NCBI GenBank assembly: GCA_904066235.2
Contig: CAJFCV020000005.1
Location: 10,287,501 to 10,351,500 of the forward strand
DNA length: 64,000 bases
Reading direction: 5' to 3'
DNA from: Bursaphelenchus xylophilus
Taxonomy: Eukaryota > Nematoda > Chromadorea > Rhabditida > Aphelenchoididae
Shown here in pieces: positions 1 to 9,993 of the stretch. The position numbers and the translations under genes were made by a program. Numbering within the stretch: the stretch's first letter is position 1; each line of letters starts with the position of its first letter. The notes beneath the pieces are model-generated. The model was not told where the DNA came from and made no database searches. It saw only the letters and a list, made by a program, of their open reading frames with translations.

Positions 1-149
1 GTGATGGTCACAAAAAGTGCTCACGCGGAGCGCCAATTGTGATGCTGATGCAAAAACAGTTTGATTTAGCGCCACACAGGTCATTTCCTCGGCGGCGATG
101 CGGTCTTCGATGCGACAGAGTGCTCAATATTTTCTCGACAGACTGATAC
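1..149. repeat. TA-MITE, subtype G, right part
   Basis: The right half of a TA-MITE ends with TGCTCA, then ATTTTCTCGACAGACTGATA. The left terminus lies outside or has decayed at the window edge. Confidence 0.75.
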
Positions 150-218
150 TAGGAACATGTGGACTTACTGCGGTCAACATCCTAGATCTTGACCTTCGTT
201 CCGACCTCTGGAACCTAG

Positions 219-263
219 TGCCGATGCGACAGAGTGCTCAATATTTTCTCGACAAACTTTGAT
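219..263. repeat. TA-MITE right-end fragment
   Basis: A second GATGCGACAGAGTGCTCA...CTCGACAAACT end lies 70 bp after the first, with no matching left end. It is a solo end or a tandem remnant. Confidence 0.6.
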
Positions 264-742
264 ATGTTTGCTGGCATAAAGCTACCTCAAATATGATGGC
301 AGTAAAGTTTCTGTCCAATTATGACACCATGCTTGCAGACACGCTTGAAACAATTCCGAACTACAGCTAAAGGTCGTCACGCCACAACACCAAGTTCAGT
401 CATACTCTCCAGACATCCACAAGAGTTTGCATTAATTTCTGTGTAATGTCATTGCAAACATCTGAATTCACAATTACAGTTTTTGTAACAATGTTATGAG
501 CAAGGTATTAAACAAAAATTACGATTCTAGAAGGAAGTAAAGTGTAACGGTCTGGCATGCAATGATACATATTGTTAAACGTCGGAGGAAGTAGTGCTGA
601 AACATAAGACAATGGTGTTTTATGTAGAGTACATACATTTCTGGGTACAACTGGCAGGGAAGTTCGGCAATTGCGACGCTCGGATTTTGATGGAAACTAA
701 ATTTGTTGGTACAAATTTAGTATACTTTTTTCTAACAAGAGA
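264..742. other. Gene-free stretch
   Basis: No coding signal, RNA gene or clear repeat was recognised here. Confidence 0.6.
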
Positions 743-1008
743 TACTAGTCGAGACAAAAAGTCCTGATAATTTTGCACTGTGCGGATTTGAACGTTTTGG
801 GCCGTCGCTGCGAAAATCGCGAAAAAAGGTGTTTTGCACGGTGCATTTGACCCGAAAAGTGCATTTGCACAGTGCATTTTGTTTGTTTTTGCCTTATTGT
901 CGCGCGCGATTCCCATTTTTCGAAGCGACAAATCGTTTTTTCAGAGTGCGACAGAAACCGCGCAAAATCCGCACGGTGCAAAATTATCAGGACTTTTTGT
1001 CCCGACTA
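743..1008. repeat. GCAC-box inverted-repeat element
   Basis: The ends are inverted: TACTAGTCGAGACAAAAAGT on the left, and TTTTGTCCCGACTACTAGT on the right. Inside the ends are copies of the palindrome GCACNGTGC (near 777, 835, 868 and 973). The element abuts a second one at 1007. Confidence 0.75.
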
Positions 1009-1361
1009 CTAGTCGCGCCATAAAGTCCTGACACATTTTGCACCGTGCGAAAGTTCGGGATTTGGACGTCGCGCCCCCAAATTCGGGTTTGTCGCGCGCG
1101 AAAGTGCACGTCGCTAGCGCAAAAACGGGAAATCGCGGCGACAAATGCGAAATGAATGAAGAATGCACGGTGCGAAAGTTCGGGTTTTGCACGTCGCTAG
1201 TGCAAAAAGGGGAAATCGCGGCGACAAATGCGAAAAGATGCACAGTGCGGATGAAATGAAAGAAGGATGCACAGTGCAAAATGAATTTGGGGGTGCGACG
1301 TCCAAACCCCGAACTTTCGCACGGTGCAAAATGTGTCAGGACTTTATGTCGCGACTAGTAG
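1007..1361. repeat. GCAC-box inverted-repeat element
   Basis: The left end is TACTAGTCGCGCCATAAAGT and the right end is CAGGACTTTATGTCGCGACTAGTA. The arms read on as a long inverted repeat (ATTTTGCACCGTGCGAAAGT with its complement near 1310). It has five GCACNGTGC boxes. The TACTAGT ends overlap those of the preceding element, so the two probably inserted side by side at a TA. Confidence 0.8.
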
Positions 1362-1545
1362 TACTGAAATCGGCGACATGCATTTTGCGAAAACAAAAAT
1401 GCACTTTGCGCTGTGCAATTTTTGGCGTTTTGCACCGTGCAATATTCTTTTTTGGGCTGTCGCTCGCACCCTGACTTTTTTCGCACAGTGGAAACGCCAA
1501 AAATCAGTTCGGCGACTTTCCGGACGGACTTATGATAGAAATCTG
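1362..1545. repeat. GCAC-box cluster fragment
   Basis: The sequence matches 37005-37140 (ATTTCGGCGACATGCA, TTTTGCACCGTGC, a GGGCTGTCGC-like stretch, CTGACTTTTTTCGC). It is a degraded relative of the GCAC-box elements. Confidence 0.55.
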
Positions 1546-3172
1546 GCTCGTGATTTGTGAAAACGACCGGGATTTCTTACAAAAAGTCCATTTTTTTCAA
1601 CCTGGCAAAAATACGGTCCAGAAGTGTAATTTCTGAGAGCTCTCCGCATTTCCCATACTCAAGTTATCGCTAAAATCGTTGAATATCCCGGCTGCATCTG
1701 AAAAGCGACTCAACAGTGCAGCGTGAAATTTGCTCCTGGCCGTGCAACAAGTTTTTTGGCCCGCTTAGTACGTGTACGTGTATGGTAAAAAAATGTGGAA
1801 TTTTTGCAGAAAAATCTTCCGCCTCTTCGCTGTTGGACACCATATCTGCAGCCGCAACTAGGCATCGCAAAGCGATGACGTTATCAACATGCCGTCCCCT
1901 TTCGTCTAATTGTCTTGTTATTTACAGTAAAATTTTGATTCTCGTAGCAAATTTGAACCTTCGCGTATTTTGCGGTCGTTTTGATAGTTTACAGACATCA
2001 AAACAAGAGATTACACTGTCGAAATCACACTGGTGTTGTGACATTTCCCTTCGAATACGTTGTGCCCACCTGTCCACTGTGCCGCTTACATGAATATTGT
2101 TAGTTCAATGGCTGTCTGTGGCGGATCTTGAGGACATCCGCTTGGTCTTAAAAGTATATATTATTACTTTAAAGTTCAAGTGATAGTGTATTTAAGGAGT
2201 GGACATTTGTTCTTTTTTGCACAGCGCATTTTTGAAAATTTCCCATGCTTGTCGCCAATGCTTTTTGTGCAATATTCTCTCCGAGGCCGAGCGAATTCGA
2301 AACGGCCCGGTTCCAGCGTTCTTATTCCGGCCCTTGGGCCAAGCCGCGATTTTTGGCTCGGCCTCAGAGGCCTCTGTAAGTCTAGCTGAAGCTTATGGAA
2401 TCATGAAGGCTGACGTGTTTTTAAAGCGTATATAAAAGTGCTACAAGCTACAGTAGCCTATTTTACACTCGAAATAGTATGTTACCTCATGTGCAACATA
2501 GCTTAGATGTAATTTTTTAGTTTTTGGTGACAATTACAAAAATGTTCTACGTGGTCGAAAACATACACCTGAACTCGATTTGAGCCAAAAATTTCTCGAT
2601 TAGAGCATATTTTTTATAGAAAAAATGTTACAGTATGCCGTCATAGGGTAATTTTGGGCAAAAATAAAGAAAGCGAATGTTTTGTCTGTCATGACGGTCA
2701 AGCTGACCAATTTTGGTTTAATTCTGAGACATCGATTTTAACAATGTCCGCCCTCTGTTAGGCTAAGCTTCAAATTGTAGCAAAACGCGTTTTAATAAAC
2801 GATCATTATATTCATTCCCCTACTTTGCCTGCGTTGTAAACTACAATAATATACATATGCCCGATTTGCCACTTTTTATGCAATTAGCGGCCTGAACGAA
2901 TTTTCGACCAAACCTGTTTATCACAAAAGGTTTGTTGCCGTAAATAACCCCAAATACGGCAATGAGGCGGGGATTACCTTTAAATCACCGAAAATGCTAT
3001 ATGTATGTGTATATATAGTCTTCTCATGTTGATGCTTACTCTCATTAACGTGTCGAGCCAGCTTATTGACTCAAGTCAATGAGCAGGGCTTGAAAGTTTT
3101 GGCAAGGCATGCAAGTTTTGGGAACATGTCAATTTCCAAGAAAATATGTGTTTACCGTGCCGCACCGTGGGC
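1546..3172. other. Gene-free stretch with one GC-rich inverted repeat
   Basis: No supported gene. At 2281-2382 a GC-rich inverted repeat pairs GAGGCCGAGCGAA with GGCTCGGCCTC around GGCCCTTGGGCC. It resembles the termini of GC-rich hAT-type elements but has no target duplication that I can see. Open frames at 1670-2090 have no recognisable domain or splice context. Confidence 0.5.
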
Positions 3173-3343
3173 GATATTGATCTGTCGGAAAAATAATGTG
3201 GATTTTTATGACATCTTGCCTTGTTGCAGTCGCCCTCAAAATCTCCGGCAGCGGATAGTCGTTGCAAAGCGATGATGGGGATTCTAAGGCGCGATGAATG
3301 CACATTATTTTCCCGACTTGTCCAGTATCTGTCTGTCGAGAAA
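3173..3343. repeat. TA-MITE, subtype W, degraded
   Basis: The left end GATCTGTCGGAAAAATAATGTGGA pairs with GCACATTATTTTCCCGAC near 3301. A second half-end (CTGTCTGTCGAGAAAATAG) follows at 3329-3350. Confidence 0.65.
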
Positions 3344-3718
3344 ATAGTGACCTCTCTGTCGCGTTGAAAACATGACTGTCCTTCATTCCTTTCTACAACC
3401 TGTAGAGAAATTGCGGTCATCTTTCCCCACTGGCTGATATCCGCAAAACTTTATATAGTTTTAAAAAACCTGACCTCAAAAACTTCCGCTTTCAATCGCT
3501 CTTTACACTTGACAGTGCTTTGACAGTCTAGCACGCTTCCAATTAGCCTTCTCCGCGGTGTGAAACTCCAAAAATCCATTCCTTTTTCATGCTCATGCCC
3601 TTAAAGTTCAGTTGGTTCGAAGCTACAAAACCCGCGGCATGAAAATGTCTTGTTTCACTGGAAAAAAACACTTATTTACAGAGCGCAAAGTGCTATACAG
3701 CAGTCGCCTACGGCCATC

Positions 3719-5943
3719 ATGAACCTGCTGTTATTCGACAAAAAGAAGTTTGATCGGCTCTACAACTGCACTTTATACGATGCCGGCTACTTTGATGCCG
3801 TCAAGACTCCGAACGCCTTCGTTGGAACGCTCTACATCTTCGCCGGGATCGCCTACGAACTGCTCTACATCCCATGTTTGATCACCATGTCCAAGGAGAA
3901 GTTTCTCAAGTCATCGTGCTACAAATTTATGTTTTTCTTGGGTAAGAAATGTCTGGGAAGACGATAATCAATGTTTTTGTAGGGATTATTGACATTTTGA
4001 CCATCCCGTTCAACGCCACGTTGTATGGATGGTTCGCTTTGCAAGGAGGGGTGTTCTGCGACAACCCAATGTTGGAGTATTTCGCTGGCGCGCTCACTAC
4101 GGGTGAGTGAACCGCAGTTTGTGCGGAGACAGACATTACGAGCGAGGTGCAAAGTTGTTGCAAAAAAAATCCAATATACAGCTGGGGACCCGATCCAGTG
4201 GCAAAAAACGTACCATTTTGCATCCAGGAAGCAACAAAAAATGTGGCAAAATGCCTCCGTTTCTAAGTATTTGTGAGGAAAAAAGGCGCGCCCTTCAGAG
4301 CAAAGTTTTTTCACATGAAGAGGGAAGCATTTAGACACATTTTTGGTACTTCCCGGATGCAAAATGGTACGTTTTTTGCCACTGGATCAGGCCCCCACTG
4401 TAGTACACATGTAAATACATATCAATCCGCCGGGAAAAGTATGAGAACTCCTCAAAAATCGCCTCCGAAAAAATGAATTGTGTCGCGACAAAATCAAATC
4501 GCTTTTCACTTCAGCGACATAATTAGGGCATCCATATTGCGCTCATTATTTCCCCGACAGGCTGATAACCCAAAATCTCTTTTCAGCTCTCTGGTGTGCA
4601 GCCAGCATGACGTGCGTTCTCTTGGCCATAAATCGTCTCTGTGACCTGGCCACTGTGAATCTGATGCAGCTCTTCTTCAGTGGGCACAGAACCTATTTTT
4701 GGTGCATCTTGCCTGTCATTTACTTTTACTACTTCTTCATGTACACCAAGCCGTTTATGTCCACGGCCGCCTTCTACGCCGGCTTCAGCAACCCTTACGT
4801 TGGAACGGCCTTCCAGGCGCAGACTGATGCTGAGGTAAGGGAGTTGTCAATTTTTGTGATGGTATCAGTTTGTCGGGAAAATAATGGGCACAATTTTTCT
4901 GTGCCAATCATGTAGCTGAGGTGAAAAACAATTTGATTTTGTCGCAACCCAACAAATTTCATTGCCGGCGTTGATGCTATTTTTGATGCGACAGAGTGCT
5001 CATTATTTTCCCGACAGACTGATATCTTGCCTCAAACTAAAAGAAAGCTACTGTTTAGTACATGAACCTGTCGTTGATCATCCACAACATTGTCATCCCC
5101 ATCTCCATGGTGCTGATTTACACGTTCATTTGCGCAGTGATGATCTACAAGACGATGAAACAGAAGTCGACCGGAGAAAGCGGGCTTTCAAAGCATCAGA
5201 AGACGGTGGGATATTTGGATAAAATTTTGAGATAAAATTTTTACTTTTTTTTTAAATTTTTAAATTCTTTTTTAGGCCATCATCCAATCAAGTTTGCTGT
5301 GCTCGGTCTTCGTCATGGCACCGGTCATCTACGATTACATGAACTATTTCGGAGCGCCTCCGTTTATGGTGGTGATTGGGCAGATTTGCTGGCAATCTTG
5401 TCATGGTAAGGTCGAAAGTCTATATTTTCAGTCTGTCGGGAAATAATGAGCACTTTGTCGTATCGAAAATCGCATTGCTACGGGAGAAAATGAATTTTGT
5501 TGCGGTAAAATCAAACTTCTTTTTTTACCTCATCAACACGATCGGCACGGCTCATTATTTTCCCGACAGACTGATATTTGGTGGGTCGAAAGGCTTGGAT
5601 TCGTCAAGCCTCAAAATCGCCCATCTTACGACGGCTAGAGACTTTGTGCGTGACGGCGACAAGGCATGAAATTTTGTAGCGAAAACCCCATATTATTTTC
5701 CCGACAGACCAATTTTTACCTCCTTTGACTTTATACTATATAGCATTTGACGGATTACGGGTTGTTTTGGCCGCAAAACATTCGTTATACTTTTCAGGAA
5801 GCGCGGTCATAATCTACCTAATCTTCAACAAGAGCCTACGTGATGAAATGTACAGAACGTTTGTGGGAGGGCGAATAAAGGTCTCAGTTTCTGCAACAAA
5901 GCCGCATACAGCGACGGCGTCTGGGAATCGATCATTGACCTAA
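3719..5943 (+). CDS. Serpentine receptor class T (srt)-like chemoreceptor
   Basis: Six exons join in frame: 3719-3941, 3983-4102, 4587-4834, 5059-5205, 5276-5405 and 5798-5943, giving 337 aa, the usual SRT length. All introns are GT-AG. Seen: an N-terminal YNCTLYDAGYF segment, then hydrophobic helices in order, with srt-type landmarks LYIPCLI (TM1), FFLGIIDI (TM2), ALWCAAS...AINRLCDL (TM3 and its following loop), a MNLSLIIHN helix start, and IGQICWQSCHGSAVIIYLIFN (TM7). SRT proteins are nematode 7-TM GPCRs thought to act as plasma-membrane odour or chemical receptors in sensory neurons; no ligand can be inferred. An AATAAA lies at about 6032. The start is the first ATG before the YNC motif. 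Introns 2-5 are filled by MITEs, but every splice site is intact. Confident in the family, not in expression. Confidence 0.92.
4183..4402. repeat. GATCCAGTGG-family MITE in srt intron 2
   Basis: A 220-bp palindrome-like element flanked by TA: CAGCTGGGGACCCGATCCAG at the left, and GGATCAGGCCCCCACTG at the right. The inner arms share GTGGCAAAAAACGTACCATT. Relatives are at 19456 and 53201. Confidence 0.8.
4421..4567. repeat. TA-MITE, subtype G
   Basis: It lies in srt intron 2, only 20 bp before exon 3. Ends are TATCAATCCGCCGGGAAAAG and ATTTCCCCGACAGGCTGATA. Confidence 0.85.
4863..5024. repeat. TA-MITE, subtype G
   Basis: A full-length 162-bp copy in srt intron 3, flanked by TA, with both ends intact. 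Confidence 0.9.
5427..5576. repeat. TA-MITE, subtype G
   Basis: It lies in srt intron 5; one A is missing from the left AAAATAA run. It is followed directly by a second partial copy. Confidence 0.85.
5590..5712. repeat. TA-MITE, subtype W, right part
   Basis: The interior (AATCGCCCATC, GACGGCTAG, GCGACAAGGC) and the right end TATTATTTTCCCGACAGACCA are present; the left end is missing. Confidence 0.7.
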
Positions 5944-6069
5944 AAATGGAATGGCCTTTATTGCATTGCAAAGATTATCTTCAAGTTATGCCTTCACACT
6001 TTTTGTACATAACAAATCCTATTTTCGTAACAATAAAAAGGTGTCGGACATGTCTTGTATATACATTAT

Positions 6070-6380
6070 TATCACAGCACTTTCATAAAGTGCATGGACA
6101 TTTTTTCGCTAACGCACAGTGCATCTCGAATTTTTCACCAACCTTGTCGCTAACGCACAGTGCATTTTTCTTTTTTCGCACTTCAAAAAAGCCGTCTGCA
6201 CTGTGCAAATTCATCAGCAAGGCCGCGATGGCGCACTTGAAAAAAGCTTGCGTCGCGGCGATATTTCAAATGCACAGTGCAAAACCGAAAAAAAGGTGAG
6301 TACACGGTGCAAAAAACGGGGGTTTTTGTGCGCAGTTCTGCGACAAGTGTCTATGCACTTTATGAAAATAATACTGCACC
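6070..6380. repeat. GCAC-box inverted-repeat element
   Basis: The left end is TTTCATAAAGTGCATGGACA and the right end TGTCTATGCACTTTATGAAAAT. GCACAGTGC or GCACTGTGC boxes lie near 6115, 6155, 6199 and 6274. It sits just after the srt poly(A) region. Confidence 0.8.
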
Positions 6381-6611
6381 GTTTAAAAAGTTTGTAGACT
6401 TTTTATCGCAAACTTTTTGTACTGTGCAGTTCGAATTTTGCACCGTGCAATAAAAAAATCGCAAGGTTCTTCAACTTTGTCGCCGCGAATCGGCGCGACA
6501 AACATTGCACAGCGCAAAAAACGGCGATTTTTGTGCACGGTGTGGGTTGCGACAAATGCCACGCATTTTATAAAAATGCTAAAAATGTGTTTTACCTCGC
6601 TCCGAATCCGT
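6381..6611. repeat. GCAC-box element remnants
   Basis: Rearranged pieces of the same family: a GCACCGTGC box, a GCACGGTGT variant and a GCATTTTATAAAAATGC end. No clean boundaries. Confidence 0.5.
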
Positions 6612-6801
6612 TGACTGGTCGTTTCATAAAGTGCGTAAACTTTTTTTGTGAATTTTTCTTCTTTTAGCACTCTGCGACTGTTGTGCCTAACGTCGCGGCG
6701 ACTTTTGAATTTCACAGCGGAAAAATAAAATTTGCATTGCAAAAAGCTTTGGACGAAAAAAAAACGAAAATTCTAGGCACTTTCTGGAACGACCAGTAGC
6801 C
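6612..6801. repeat. GCAC-box family element, TACTGGTCGT end type
   Basis: Inverted ends are ACTGGTCGTTTCATAAAGTG and GCACTTTCTGGAACGACCAGTA, about 190 bp apart. The same end type occurs at 37161-37324. Confidence 0.75.
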
Positions 6802-7147
6802 GGATTCGCAAAGTTTTGTCTGGATCTTTTGTGAGCCCTCGAATATTCACTTCCTTCCGTTTTTTTTTGTTTTTCCCCCATAAAGCATGATTGAGTTAGG
6901 CTTGACCTTCATACGAACAAATTACCCGTCGATTACTTTCGCCTTTTCTCCGACTTCCCACCGTTGTGCAATGGGAAAAAATAACCTCTAGCCGCTCGAA
7001 AAAACTGCTTCCTTTCCAAGGCGACAACAAGAAAACGAGTAGCGGGAAGGGGGTTAACAAAAGACTTTGTATAACAACACGCCTTGTCGGAGACAATCCC
7101 TGATCGTTGGCTGTTTATTACCTGCAATCGGAGGAAGGGAGAGGACG
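6802..7147. other. Intergenic, upstream of the 7.1-kb gene
   Basis: No repeat or gene recognised. It holds whatever promoter serves the gene at 7148, but no TATA-like or initiator motif stands out. Confidence 0.5.
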
Positions 7148-9814
7148 ATGTGGAGGCTCTGGCTAACGGTCTTGGTGGCGGCAACGGCGACGGCTACGGA
7201 ATACGACCGCTTCTTCCATGGATTTGACGGTGAGCGACTGAGGGAGGGGCATATCAGTCTGTCGGAAAAATAACGGCGGATTGTCGCGCCTCGGAATCGC
7301 CCATCATCGCTTTGCGACTGCAAGCGGCGGCTTGGGATTTGGGCTGCGATAGCGGCGAGGCGAGACATTTTGCTGCGACGATCCGCCGTTATTTTCCCGA
7401 CAGACTAATAGTTGGATAGGCGGGATGTAAAGAGATATAACAAAGGTGATTTATGTCTAGCGGCAAGGTCGGTATGCCGACGATTTTTTACGCCTACTTG
7501 GCAAAAAAAAAAATAAAAAAGTTCTAAATTTTAGCGGTTTTGGCTCGGAAATAATTCTTCAAGACTTTGGAAGACATAGAAAGGTAAATTCCAGATTTTT
7601 TTTTGAAATTTGATCGGTTGAAAATAGTGGTTCTCAGCTCCATAAAAATCTATTTTTGCTAAGTAGGCGTAAAAATTCATCGGCATTCCGACCTTGCCGC
7701 CAAATATATATTACCTAGGTTATATCAGTCCGTCGGGAAAATAATGAGCACAATTTTGCAACACCAATCGCGTCGCTGAAGTGGAAAGCAATTTGATTTC
7801 CGCGACACAGTTTATTTCCTTGGAAACGATGCGATTTTGGATGTGACAGAGTGCTCATTATTTTCCCGACGGACTGATAAGACAACAGATAAGGTTTTCT
7901 TATGTAGTATCACTTTCGCTGACACTTAACTCAGAATTATAGGAGCCTTTTCGAAAGCGTTAGCGCAATTTTCAGCTCGAGTTTTTTCAGTCCCCACCAA
8001 TGTTTTGAACAAGGGCAGAATCCCAAGTGCGACGCTTCGATTTTTTCCAAATTTTGCACCCACTTCGGATATAGGCGAGATATAAATTCTGCAAAATCTT
8101 AGCTCGCGCCTTGCTATGGCCGCGATATTTGACGACGTTTACCGCGAGAGAGTGCGCAAAAAGCGGAGAGCGGCCCGAAAGGAAACTCTTTTTTGCCATA
8201 TTTTTGCCAGTTGCAATAATTTTTTTTTGTGGAAACATTGCGCTCTACATAGAAATAGGCGTAAGATTTTATTTACACGCCAAAAATTCTTAAAAAAGTC
8301 ATCACATTTTCGACAATTTTGGCCTAAAAAATATATGCTCGATATCAAAACTTGGACGTTGCCTACAGTACTATAAAAATAGTGTAAGTTCATCTTAGAA
8401 CAAGCGGAGAAGCTGCTGGAGAGTTTCTCCAACGGACTAACCAAAAAAGAAGCCCAAATCTTTGTCGACATCTTCAAAGGCCACAAAGATGACGATCGCC
8501 TGGCCGACAACGAGGATCTGTGGAATGAGCATGAGGTGGTTGATCGGCTCGTAATGCTGTGTGAGGAAGTTTTGGCGCAACTCAACGTCAGTCAACGGTT
8601 GAATACATATTTCAGCAAGGTAAGGAGGAATTTATCATATCAGTCTGTCGGGAAAATAATGTGGATTTGTCGCAGAAAACGGCCTCGCCTTGTCGCAATC
8701 GCGTGGCAAATTTCCAGCCGCAGCTGGTCGTCGCAAAACGATAATAAGCGGTTCCAAAGCCCGAAAGATCCACGTTATTTTCTCGACAGACTGATACGAT
8801 AAATAAGCAAAATTCGGGTTTTCTAATGTTCCATCCGATTTTTCGACACTCCCTTGACACAATACTTTTTCAGAGTATTCCCGCGACAATTGAGATGGCC
8901 AAAAATCAGATCATCAATTCCCCGGCCGCCAGAGAAAAGACTCGGCAAGCGTTGTCGCATATTATGTCCCTATACGACGCCTTGAACCCCGAAGAAAAGG
9001 CGGTGGTCAAAGAGGTCGATGAGATGACTGTTTTATTGTTGGAGCGTAAGTATAAAAAATTACTTTTATCAGAGTGTTGGGAAAATAATGGACACCATAT
9101 ATAATATATAGTACTGCGCTCGGGTCGCTGAAATGAAAAGAAATTTGATTTTTTTGCGGCAAAATGCATTTTCTTAGCGACGGTGCAATTTTCGTTGCGA
9201 TATAGTGCTATTATTTTCCCGACAGACTGATAACATCAAACAACACAGCTACTTGTCCAAACTTCTTCTGCAGAACCTTCATGGCGCGTTTTAGCTCCTG
9301 TAATATGCAAAAAATCTGATTGGTTTCTGCAAAACGCGAGTTAAAAACTCCGATTAGCATTTTTATAAAGTGCATGGACTTTTCGATAAAACTTCCTTTT
9401 TCTGGCCCAGAGAAAGGAAGTTTATATTTCGCAGCTTGCGCATTGTCCTCCTCGCAGACTACGAATAAAAATCGCAAATAGCCTAATTGTAAGCGTTAAT
9501 CTCAGCACGACAGATGTCAATGCACTTTATGAAAACACTGATATCTCTGCAGAAGTTTCTACTTTCCATTTCCTCTAACTCTCATTGAAATTTGAACGCT
9601 GACTTTCAAGAATTTCTCCTTAAAAAAGCCCTCGTTTCCAGATGACGGACTTCGTTCGCAGTTGAAGGAAACCGATGAACCGAGTACAACAACCGAACAT
9701 GCGCATAATCCCAAGTTCTCGCATCGAAGTGCTAAGCCGAACTCATCTTCAATCTCAACTTCATCCGTATTCCTGCCAATTTTCTTCGTTTTTCTTGCAA
9801 AACTCTTCGTTTAG
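7148..9814 (+). CDS. Secreted helical protein with predicted GPI anchor
   Basis: Four exons join in frame: 7148-7229, 8399-8619, 8874-9045 and 9642-9814, giving 215 aa with GT-AG introns. Seen: an N-terminal signal peptide (MWRLWLTVLVAATATAT, aa 1-17), then a charged, mostly helical region with no cysteine pattern (EQAEKLLESFSNGLTKKEAQ; later MSLYDALNPEEKAVVKEVDE). A Ser/Thr-rich spacer follows (aa 165-200), ending in a hydrophobic tail SVFLPIFFVFLAKLFV directly before the stop, typical of GPI-anchor addition. The amphipathic repeats faintly recall nematode SXP/RAL-2 (DUF148) proteins, but I cannot confirm this by eye. AATAAA lies at about 9875. The 3' end is 180 bp from that of the convergent minus-strand gene. 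Intron 1 (1.17 kb) carries four repeats. Function unknown. Confidence 0.8.
7252..7410. repeat. TA-MITE, subtype C
   Basis: A near-complete copy in intron 1, 22 bp after the exon-1 donor. Inner palindrome ATAACGGCGGATTGTCGCG / GCGACGATCCGCCGTTAT. Confidence 0.9.
7459..7702. repeat. Palindromic MITE, GGCAAGGTCGG ends
   Basis: Arms of about 45 bp: GCGGCAAGGTCGGTATGCCG with ACGCCTACTTGGCAAAA at 7459-7507, complementary to TTTTGCTAAGTAGGCGT...CGACCTTGCCGC at 7650-7702. It is the only copy in the window. Confidence 0.8.
7723..7879. repeat. TA-MITE, subtype G
   Basis: A full copy in intron 1, flanked by TA, with the sequence ATCAGTCCGTCGGGAAAATAA at the left end. Confidence 0.9.
8020..8345. repeat. 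GACGCTCAGA-family dispersed repeat, partial
   Basis: It shares CAAGTGCGACGCTTCGATTT, TTAGCTCGCGCCTTGC, GAGAGTGCGCAAAAAGCGGA and TTGGCCTAAAAAATAT with copies at 10485, 19059, 59109 and 61757. Confidence 0.65.
8638..8796. repeat. TA-MITE, subtype W
   Basis: A full copy in intron 2, 19 bp after the exon-2 donor. Inner ends ATAATGTGGATTTGTCGC / GATCCACGTTAT. Confidence 0.9.
9067..9232. repeat. TA-MITE, subtype G
   Basis: It lies in intron 3. The left end is mutated (AGAGTGTTGGGAAAATAATG); the right end is intact. Confidence 0.8.
9350..9545. repeat. GCAC-box family element, CATAAAGTGC ends
   Basis: Ends are TTTTTATAAAGTGCATGGAC and CAATGCACTTTATGAAAACAC. It has no internal GCACNGTGC box, so the boxes are not obligatory for the family. 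Confidence 0.7.
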
Positions 9815-9993
9815 AGACCCAAGATCGATAATTTATTTCAAATTCGGTGATATCACGTATAAAAATGGTGCAAAAATAAATTGAAAAAGCATCAAGAAGA
9901 GTGAGAACTTAATTTTTATTGAATTTCAAAACATTTGAAGCGTTTATTTTACAGTAATTTTTATAAAAAATCATCACATGCAGGAAACGACCA

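Noticed and set aside
1716..2093. 125-codon frame in the first gene-free stretch
   Set aside because: No domain, no splice context and no matching copy in the window.
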